Origin: Microtetraspora glauca
Lineage (GTDB): Bacteria > Actinomycetota > Actinomycetes > Streptosporangiales > Streptosporangiaceae
Reading direction: 5' to 3'
Assembly (NCBI GenBank): GCA_001570385.1
Contig: BBYL01000032.1
Coordinates: forward strand, 1 to 64,000
DNA: 64,000 bases
This document shows, one piece after another, positions 58,394 to 64,000 of this stretch. Within the stretch, counting starts at the first letter, position 1; the number at the start of each line of letters is the position of its first letter. The notes beneath the pieces were generated by a model. The model was given only the letters and a program-made list of their open reading frames with translations. It made no database searches and was not told the DNA's origin. The translations under genes were made by a program, and so were the position numbers.

Positions 58394-59526
58394 TGGACTT
58401 CACCCTTGACGAAGAGCTCGAAGCGGTCCGCGACCTGGCGCGGAAGATCTTCACCGACCGCGCCACCACCGAGCGGGTGCGCGAGGTGGAGAACTCGCCG
58501 TCGCACCTCGACGAGAGCCTGTGGGCCGAGCTGGGCAAGGCGGGCCTGCTCGGCATCGCCGCGCCCGAGGAGGCCGGCGGAGCCGGGCTCGGACTCGGCG
58601 CGCTGTGCGTACTACTGGAGGAGCAGGGCCGTGCCGTGGCCCCGGTCCCGCTGTGGGCGAACGCCGTCGGCGCCCTCACGATCGCCGCGTACGGCACCGC
58701 CGAGCAGCGCGCGAGCCTGCTGCCCGGCGCCGTGGACGGATCGTCGCGGCTCACCGTCGCGCTGGAGGAGTTCGGGCCGCACGCGCCCGGCGACCCCCGG
58801 TGCGCGGCCAGGCGGGACGGCGGGCAGGACGGCGGGCGGGACGGCGGCGGCTGGCGGCTGACCGGCGTCAAGGCGGTCGTCCCCGCGCCCTTCGGCGCCG
58901 CCCACGTCCTGGTCGCCGCCCGGACCGAGACCGGCACCGGCCTGTTCCTGGTCGCCGCCGACGCGGACGGCGTCACCTGGGAGCGCGCGGAGACCACGAC
59001 CCACGAGCTCAGCGGAAACCTGACCCTCGACGACGCGCCCGCGCGGGCGGTCGGCACGCCGGGCTCCGGCGTCCTCGAGTGGGCCGTCGATCACGCCTCG
59101 GTCGCGCTGGCCGCCGTACAGCTGGGCGTCGCCCGGGGCGCGCTGCGGCTCGCCGCCGGCTACCTCAGCGAGCGCAGGCAGTTCGGCCGGCCTCTGGCCA
59201 CGTTCCAGGCGGTGCAGCACCAGCTCGCCGACTGCTACATCGACATCGAGGCCATGGGGGTCGCCCTCTGGCAGGCCGTCACCACGATCGAGGAGGGCGA
59301 GCCCGCCGCGGCCGCCGTCCTGGTCGCCAAGTGGTGGGCGGGCGAGGCCGGGCTGAACGTCGTCCACCGTGTCCAGCACGTCCACGGCGGCATCGGCGTC
59401 GACATCGACTATCCGGTGCACCGCTACTTCCTCTGGGGCAAGCAGATCTCGGGCACCCTGGGCGGTGCCAGCGCGGACCTCGCCCGCCTCGGCGCGGTGC
59501 TGGCCGCCGGGCCGGTGGTGTCATGA
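58393..59526 (+). CDS. Acyl-CoA dehydrogenase, beta-type subunit of a heteromeric pair
   Basis: ATG 58393 overlaps the ChsH2-like stop (TGATG). The 377-residue protein has MDFTLDEELEAVRDLARKIF, GLLGIAAPEEAGGAGLGLGA, ALEEFGPHAPGDPRCAARRD with an unusual Gly/Asp repeat (GGQDGGRDGGGW), ERRQFGRPLATFQAVQHQLA and HVHGGIGVDIDYPVHRYFLW. The expected (A/S)xTEPxxGSD flavin motif is degenerate (ALEEFGPHAPGD), typical of the non-FAD-carrying partner of ChsE-type complexes. It should function only with the 56268 product. Confidence 0.88.
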   Translation: MDFTLDEELEAVRDLARKIFTDRATTERVREVENSPSHLDESLWAELGKAGLLGIAAPEEAGGAGLGLGALCVLLEEQGRAVAPVPLWANAVGALTIAAYGTAEQRASLLPGAVDGSSRLTVALEEFGPHAPGDPRCAARRDGGQDGGRDGGGWRLTGVKAVVPAPFGAAHVLVAARTETGTGLFLVAADADGVTWERAETTTHELSGNLTLDDAPARAVGTPGSGVLEWAVDHASVALAAVQLGVARGALRLAAGYLSERRQFGRPLATFQAVQHQLADCYIDIEAMGVALWQAVTTIEEGEPAAAAVLVAKWWAGEAGLNVVHRVQHVHGGIGVDIDYPVHRYFLWGKQISGTLGGASADLARLGAVLAAGPVVS

Positions 59527-59981
59527 CCGCGTCCACGGGAAAGCCCACCGGGCGGGCGGCGAGCCGGACGTACGACGAGGTCGCGGTGGGCGACGAGCTC
59601 CCCGAGCTGTCGATCCCGCTGACCAGGACCATGATCGTCGCGACCGCCATCGCCAGCCGCGACTACCAGGACGTGCACCACGACCCCGAGCTGGCGGTCG
59701 AGCGCGGTTCCGCGGACATCTTCATGAACATCCTGACCAGCAACGGCCTGGTCGACCGGTTCGTCACCCGCTGGGCCGGCCCCGCCGCGGTCGTCACCGC
59801 GATCAGGATCCGGCTCGGCGCGCCCAACTACCCCGGCGACACCATGGTGCTGACCGGCAGCGTCACCGCGAAGGACGACGCGGGCGACCGGGTCGAGGTC
59901 TCCGTGCGCGGCGTGAACGCGCTCGGTCCCCACGTGACGGGCACCGTCGTCGTACGGCTCCCGAAGGGAGAGAACGCGTGA
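59523..59981 (+). CDS. chsH1: MaoC-like hydratase, ChsH1-like
   Basis: ATG 59523 overlaps the dehydrogenase stop. The 152-residue single hotdog has TRTMIVATAIASRDYQDVHH with the catalytic Asp/His (DYQDVHHDPELA), FMNILTSNGLVDRFV and a C-terminal VRGVNALGPHVTGTVVV. It matches ChsH1, which forms a heterotetramer with ChsH2 and hydrates the steroid side-chain enoyl-CoA. The order ACAD, ChsH2, ACAD, ChsH1, Ltp2 differs from the mycobacterial igr operon only by one dehydrogenase moved between the hydratase genes. Confidence 0.9.
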   Translation: MTASTGKPTGRAASRTYDEVAVGDELPELSIPLTRTMIVATAIASRDYQDVHHDPELAVERGSADIFMNILTSNGLVDRFVTRWAGPAAVVTAIRIRLGAPNYPGDTMVLTGSVTAKDDAGDRVEVSVRGVNALGPHVTGTVVVRLPKGENA

Positions 59982-61165
59982 ACGGCGCAAGCCCCCTTTC
60001 CGGTGCCGCGGCGATCGCGGGCATCGGCGCCACCGAGTTCTCCAAGGACTCCGGGCGCAGCGAGCTGCGGCTCGCCTGCGAGGCGGTGCTCGCCGCCGTC
60101 GCCGACGCCGGGCTGAAGCCGTCCGACGTGGACGGCCTCGTCACGTTCACCGCCGACACCAACGCCGAGATCCACGTCGCGCGCAACACCGGCATCGGGG
60201 AGCTGAGGTTCTTCTCCCGCGTCGGCTACGGCGGCGGCGCGGCCTGCGGCACGCTCCAGCAGGCCGCGATGGCCGTCGCCACGGGCGTCGCCGACGTGGT
60301 CGTCTGCTACCGCGCCTTCAACGAGCGGTCCGGAGAGCGGTACGGCCTCGGCCAGGCGGACCGGGCGATGGACACCAGCGCCGACCGCGCCGCGTACTCG
60401 TGGATGACGCCGTTCGGCCTCTCCACGCCGGCGCAGTGGGTCGCGATGTTCGCCCGCCGCTACATGCACGAGTACGGCGCGACCAGCGAGGACTTCGGGC
60501 GGGTCGCGGTGGTGGACCGCAGGCACGCCGCGAACAACCCGGCGGCGTGGTTCTACCAGCGGCCGATCACCCTGGAGGAGCACCAGGCGTCGCGCTGGAT
60601 CGCCGAACCTCTGCACCTGCTGGACTGCTGCCAGGAGACTGACGGCGGCCAGGCGCTGGTCGTGGTCTCGGCCGAACGCGCCCGCGACCTGCCGCACGCG
60701 CCCGCGATCATCCGGGCCGCCGCGCAGGGCTCGGGCAAGGACCAGCACATGATGACCAGCTACTACCGGCCCTCCGTCTCCGGCATCCCGGAGATGGGCC
60801 TGGTCGGCGATCAGCTCTACGCGCAGAGCGGCCTGCGTCCCGATGACATCGACGCGGCCGTCCTGTACGACCATTTCACGCCTCTGGTGCTCCCGCAGCT
60901 GGAGGAGCTGGGCTTCTGCGCCCGGGGAGAGGCCAAGGACTTCATCGCCGACGGGCACCTCGAGGTCGGAGGGCGGCTGCCGTGCAACACCCACGGCGGC
61001 CAGCTCGGCGAGGCCTACCTGCACGGTATGAACGGCGTCGCGGAGGCGGTACGGCTGGTCCGCGGCACGTCGGTGAACCAGCCGTCGTCCGAGACGCACA
61101 ACGTGATCGTCACCGCTGGTACGGGCGTGCCCACCAGCGGTCTGGTTCTGGGAGTGGACGAATGA
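59978..61165 (+). CDS. ltp2: Ltp2-like thiolase-fold aldolase
   Basis: GTG 59978 overlaps the ChsH1 stop with GAAGGGAG upstream. The 395-residue thiolase-fold protein begins AAIAGIGATEFSKDSGRSEL and lacks the nucleophile Cys of thiolases (GGGAACGTLQQAAMAV). It keeps AAVLYDHFTPLVLPQLEELG and LPCNTHGGQLGEAYLHGMNG, with the tyrosines expected to act in retro-aldol cleavage. Ltp2 cleaves the hydrated side-chain CoA ester into a ketone and propionyl-CoA, with the DUF35 domain of ChsH2 as partner. Its stop overlaps the next start. Confidence 0.9.
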   Translation: MNGASPLSGAAAIAGIGATEFSKDSGRSELRLACEAVLAAVADAGLKPSDVDGLVTFTADTNAEIHVARNTGIGELRFFSRVGYGGGAACGTLQQAAMAVATGVADVVVCYRAFNERSGERYGLGQADRAMDTSADRAAYSWMTPFGLSTPAQWVAMFARRYMHEYGATSEDFGRVAVVDRRHAANNPAAWFYQRPITLEEHQASRWIAEPLHLLDCCQETDGGQALVVVSAERARDLPHAPAIIRAAAQGSGKDQHMMTSYYRPSVSGIPEMGLVGDQLYAQSGLRPDDIDAAVLYDHFTPLVLPQLEELGFCARGEAKDFIADGHLEVGGRLPCNTHGGQLGEAYLHGMNGVAEAVRLVRGTSVNQPSSETHNVIVTAGTGVPTSGLVLGVDE

Positions 61166-62013
61166 GCACGGGAACGGTTGACGTGGGGGAACAGAACGCG
61201 GGCGCCTGGGCCGGCCACAGCCTGGGCGAGCGCACGGTCGCCTACGACGAGCGGGATGTGATCCTCTACGCGCTCGCCGTCGGCGCGGCCGCGACCGACC
61301 TTGACCTGGTGTTCGAGGAGCGCCTCCGGGTGCTGCCGACGTTCGCGCTGACGCAGGCGCAGTGGGCTCCTGACGCCCTCGGCTCGCTGGGCGCGTTCGA
61401 CATCACGACGGCGGTGCACGGCTCCCAGCGGCTGCTGGTACGCGAGCCGCTCCCGGTGTCCGGCGAGCTGACGATGACGGCGCGGGTCGCGGACGTGTGG
61501 GACAAGGGCAGCGCGGCGGTCTTCGACGTCGAGGTGGAGAGCGCGTACTTCCTCGCCACCTGGTCGCTGTTCGCGCCCGGCCGCGGCGGGTTCGGCGGGG
61601 ACCGTGGCGCCTCACGGCCGAAGCCGCGCGAGACGCCCGCCGACCTCGAGCTGGAGGTTCGCACCGCGTCCAACCAGGCGGCGCTGTACCGCCTGCTGGG
61701 CGACCGGCACCACATGCACATCGACCCGGAGGCGGCGAAGGCGGCGGGCATGCCCCGGCCGTTCATGCACGGCCTGTGCACGCTGGCCGCGGTGACCCTG
61801 CCGCTGGCGGCGGCCGCGGGCGCGCATCCCGCGGATCTGGTCGAGTTGGAGGGGCGGTTCGCCTCCCCCGTCTTCCCCGGCGACCGGTTGGACGCGCGCG
61901 GCTGGACGGGCGGGGAGGCGGGGCAGGACGGGACGACCGTGCACTTCGAGGTGACCGCCGACGGCAGGACGGCGCTTTCAGGTGGCCGGGCCCAGTTCCG
62001 CGTCACGGCGTAG
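61162..62013 (+). CDS. Double-hotdog MaoC-type enoyl-CoA hydratase
   Basis: ATG 61162 overlaps the aldolase stop. The 283-residue protein has two hotdog repeats. The N-terminal one (YDERDVILYALAVGAAATDL, DITTAVHGSQRLLVREPLPV) lacks the catalytic pair. The C-terminal one has LYRLLGDRHHMHIDPEAAKA, AGMPRPFMHGLCTLAAVTL with Asp and His. This is the eukaryotic-type (R)-hydratase 2 layout, as in mycobacterial ChsH3. It probably hydrates an earlier enoyl-CoA in the same side-chain pathway. A short tandem repeat covers its last codons. Confidence 0.9.
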   Translation: MSTGTVDVGEQNAGAWAGHSLGERTVAYDERDVILYALAVGAAATDLDLVFEERLRVLPTFALTQAQWAPDALGSLGAFDITTAVHGSQRLLVREPLPVSGELTMTARVADVWDKGSAAVFDVEVESAYFLATWSLFAPGRGGFGGDRGASRPKPRETPADLELEVRTASNQAALYRLLGDRHHMHIDPEAAKAAGMPRPFMHGLCTLAAVTLPLAAAAGAHPADLVELEGRFASPVFPGDRLDARGWTGGEAGQDGTTVHFEVTADGRTALSGGRAQFRVTA

Positions 62014-62076
62014 CGGTCGTTCCGCGTCACGGCGTAGCCGTCCGTGTCACATCACGGCGTAGCCGTCCGTGTCGCG
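61996..62076. repeat. Imperfect tandem repeat, about 25 bp x 3, between convergent genes
   Basis: The unit contains TCACGGCGTAGCCGTCCGTG (third copy exact, second nearly so, first with GCGGTCG). The repeat covers the stop codon of the double-hotdog gene, since each unit contains ACGGCGTAG, and the 3' end of the convergent SDR gene. Likely slippage. Confidence 0.7.
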
Positions 62077-62828
62077 AGATAGCGGGCGGGGAACTCGCCC
62101 CCGCCGTGCACGGCGATGTCCGCGCCCGTGACATAGGACGCGAGGTCGCTGGCCAGGTAGAGGCAGGTGTCCGCCACGTCGGCGGGCACCGCCATCCGGC
62201 CCATCGGGATCACCGCCGCGACCGCGGCGCCCTCGTCCGGGCCATACACGTGGGCGGCCGCCTCGGTCCGGATCAGCCCGGTGGTGATGTGGTTCACCCG
62301 CACCTTGGGCGACCATTCGAGCGCCAGCGCGCGGGTCAGCACGAGCAGTCCCGCCTTGGCGGCGGAGTAGGCGGCGGTGCCGGGCTGCGGGTCGTGCGCC
62401 GACACGCTGCCGATGTTGATGATGGAGCCACCGGACTCCTGCTCGCGCATCACCTTGTTGGCCGGCTGCGCCACGTAGAAAGGCGCGAGCAGGTTCAGGT
62501 CCACGATCCGCTCCACGAAACGGGGCGAGACCGTGGCCGCGTCCGCATCCGGGGACCCTCCGGCGTTGTTCACCAGCACGTCGAGCCGCCCGAGGCCGCC
62601 GACCACGCTGTCCACCAGACCGGCGGCGGCCGCGGCGTCCCGGATGTCCGCCGAGAAGAACCGCGCCGTCCTGCCGCCCGCGCGAGGCAGGACGTCGGGC
62701 TCGTTCCGCCCGCACACGGCGACATCGGCGCCCGCGGCCAGGAACCTCTCCGCGATCACGAATCCGATGCCCTTGGTGCCCCCGGTCACCAGTACGGCAC
62801 GGCCGCTCAGGTCCACCGTCGCGTTCAT
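62052..62828 (-). CDS. Short-chain dehydrogenase/reductase
   Basis: ATG 62828 has GAGAGG upstream. The 258-residue protein has VLVTGGTKGIGFVIAE, CGRNEPD (NADP-type strand end), LVNNAGGSPDA, Ser in INIGSVSAHD, YSAAKAG and TGLIRTEAA, with C-terminal VTGADIAVHGGGEF. It is a classical SDR of the 3-hydroxyacyl-CoA/hydroxysteroid type. It converges on the hydratase gene and diverges from the synthetase at 63008, sharing a control region that contains motif P. Confidence 0.92.
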   Translation of the reverse strand: MNATVDLSGRAVLVTGGTKGIGFVIAERFLAAGADVAVCGRNEPDVLPRAGGRTARFFSADIRDAAAAAGLVDSVVGGLGRLDVLVNNAGGSPDADAATVSPRFVERIVDLNLLAPFYVAQPANKVMREQESGGSIINIGSVSAHDPQPGTAAYSAAKAGLLVLTRALALEWSPKVRVNHITTGLIRTEAAAHVYGPDEGAAVAAVIPMGRMAVPADVADTCLYLASDLASYVTGADIAVHGGGEFPARYLATRTATP

Positions 62829-62899
62829 CGCGTTCCTCTCGTCGACGTCAATCCGATCCCCCGGAGGGTACGGCCGGGTCCGTCGCGGCGGGGGTCTTG

Positions 62900-62914
62900 T
62901 ACCGCCCACCGGGA
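62900..62914. promoter_or_regulatory. Weak motif P (site 5) between the SDR and synthetase genes
   Basis: TACCGCCCACCGGGA matches TCCCGNTNANCGGGA except at two fixed positions. A half-site TCACCGGGA follows at 62968-62976. It fits a shared regulator but is the weakest member. Confidence 0.4.
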
Positions 62915-63007
62915 CGGCCCTGGCCGGGGGCGGATCCGGGCGACACGATGGTCATCGCGGCATGTCATCACCGGGACACGACAGATCCCCACCGAGGCAG
63001 GGAGCTC

Positions 63008-64000
63008 ATGATCGAGAACGACACGTTGACGATTCCGGCTGTCCTGGAGCGCGCGGTACGCGAGTTCCCGGACGTCGAGGCCGTCGTGGACGGCCCGGTC
63101 CGGGTGACGTACGCGGAACTGGGGGAGCGGGTCCGCGAGGCGGCGAAGGCGTTCGTCGCGCTCGGAGTCGGGCGCGGTGACCGGATCGTGATCTGGGCGC
63201 CGAACAGCCTGCGCTGGATGGTGACCGCCCTGGGCGCGCTCGCGGCGGGCGCCGCCGTGGTTCCGGTCAACACCCGGTACAAGGGCGAAGAGGCCCGGTG
63301 GCTGATCCGGCGGAGCCGGGCCCGGATGCTCTTCGTCGAGGACGGGTTCCTCGGCAACGGCTATCTGGCCATGCTGGGGGCCTCCGCCGAAAACGCCGCC
63401 GGCCTGACCGACCTGACCGACCTGCCCGACCTGGACACCGTGGTCACCTACGACGCCGAGCCGCGAACCGGCGCGACCTCCTGGGCGGACTTCGTCGCCG
63501 GGGCGGCGTCCGTCACGGACGAGGGGGCGGCGGCGCGGGCGGCGTCGGTGTCGCCGGACGACGTGGCGGACATCCTGTTCACCTCGGGCACGACGGGCAG
63601 GTCCAAGGGCGCCATGTGCACGCATGAGCAGAACGTCCGCACCTACCGGTCCTGGTGCGGCCGGACCGGCGTCGGCCACGGCGACCGCTACCTCATCGTG
63701 AACCCGTTCTTCCACTCCTTCGGCTACAAGGCGGGCCTGTTCGCCTGCCTGCTGCAGGGTGCCACGATGGTGCTCCAGCCCGTGTTCGAGGTCGCCGAGA
63801 CGATGCGGCTGATCGAGTCCGAGCGGATCACCGTCCTGCCCGGCGCGCCGACCATCTACGTGTCGATGCTGGACGCGCCTGAGAGGGAGCGGTTCGATCT
63901 GTCCTCGCTCCGGCTCGCCGTGACCGGCGCGTCGGTGGTGCCGGTCACGCTGGTCCGGCGGATGCGGGCCGAGCTGTTCCCCCAGGTCGTCACCGCGTAC
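63008..64000 (+). CDS. Acyl-CoA synthetase, N-terminal part (runs off the window)
   Basis: ATG 63008 follows AGGCAGGGAG. The frame is open to the last base (331 codons). It has VIWAPNSLRWMVTALGALAA, the ATP motif ILFTSGTTGRSKGAMCTHEQ, NPFFHSFGYKAGLFACLLQG and LPGAPTIYVSMLDAPERERF. The C-terminal hinge and catalytic lysine lie beyond the window. The FFHSFGYKAG motif and context resemble FadD3-type ligases that activate steroid ring-degradation acids; that is a tentative placement. It is divergent from the SDR gene. Confidence 0.88.
   Translation, partial: MIENDTLTIPAVLERAVREFPDVEAVVDGPVRVTYAELGERVREAAKAFVALGVGRGDRIVIWAPNSLRWMVTALGALAAGAAVVPVNTRYKGEEARWLIRRSRARMLFVEDGFLGNGYLAMLGASAENAAGLTDLTDLPDLDTVVTYDAEPRTGATSWADFVAGAASVTDEGAAARAASVSPDDVADILFTSGTTGRSKGAMCTHEQNVRTYRSWCGRTGVGHGDRYLIVNPFFHSFGYKAGLFACLLQGATMVLQPVFEVAETMRLIESERITVLPGAPTIYVSMLDAPERERFDLSSLRLAVTGASVVPVTLVRRMRAELFPQVVTAY

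Noticed and set aside
1..64000. CRISPR arrays, tRNA or rRNA genes, riboswitches
   Set aside because: I saw no regularly spaced repeats, no cloverleaf with a recognisable TTC-containing T arm, and no known riboswitch core. A covariance-model scan would be needed to exclude weak candidates.

Overview
The window is high-GC actinomycete DNA. Evidence is G/C-ending codons, many GTG and TTG starts, ATGA/GTGA gene overlaps, and families such as DUF6461, Ltp2/ChsH aldolase modules and STAND-TPR fusions. The right half looks Streptosporangiales-like; that placement is an inference. It is a mosaic of two catabolic clusters separated by mobile-element debris and one compact NAD-related conflict-type locus.

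1-5 kb: the 3' end of a group II intron (maturase C-terminus plus RNA domains V and VI) sits antisense inside a frameshifted sensor-kinase gene. Two small membrane-protein genes and a NarL-type response regulator follow. On the minus strand an enoyl-CoA hydratase, two DUF202 genes and a double-HTH gene are linked by overlaps.

5-26 kb (cluster 1): an opp/dpp-type ABC importer, a Cys-type sulfatase, its formylglycine-generating enzyme and an acyl-CoA ligase form one tightly coupled operon. Next come a HAD protein, an ACAD11-type dehydrogenase and an aminoglycoside-phosphotransferase-like kinase, which is the split form of the animal ACAD10/11 fusion. Then come DUF2855, TetR, quinone oxidoreductase, MaoC, SDR, broken acyl-CoA dehydrogenases and a thiolase. 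I find one shared palindrome, TTGAA-N6-TTCAA, in front of four of these units, which predicts a single regulon for uptake, desulfation, CoA activation and beta-oxidation-like breakdown.

26-33.7 kb: debris field. It holds excisionase and integrase fragments, a 5'-truncated QatD-like defence nuclease, a second copy of the double-HTH gene, DUF6461, an IS256-family element carrying a VOC gene, a LamG-protein fragment, an HNH nuclease without a visible start, and hypothetical genes.

33.7-39.8 kb: NadD, a SIR2-family protein, a 1177-residue STAND NTPase-TPR-ADP-ribosylglycohydrolase fusion, and a divergent GT4 glycosyltransferase. The SIR2 gene overlaps the fusion gene by GTGA. Three enzymes that make, break or edit NAD/ADP-ribose lie together with a sensor-type NTPase, so this is the best candidate for an undescribed immune system.

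39.9-64 kb (cluster 2): a secreted alpha/beta hydrolase and a VapC remnant, then acyl-CoA ligase, TetR and a second sulfatase with paired TetR-type operators. After these come an SDR, a branched-chain-type ABC importer with a fused LivH-LivM permease, an old-yellow-enzyme, a FadD17-like ligase, and an igr-like module (two acyl-CoA dehydrogenases, ChsH2-, ChsH1- and Ltp2-like proteins, a double-hotdog hydratase). An SDR and an acyl-CoA synthetase that runs off the window end close the region. A repeated 15-bp palindrome, TCCCGNTNANCGGGA, marks several promoters here. The set suggests import and desulfation of a sulfated, branched or steroid-like compound followed by retro-aldol side-chain removal.

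At least eight probable single-base frameshifts, most at homopolymers and mostly in the first 22 kb, mean that sequencing error and true gene decay cannot be separated from sequence alone.
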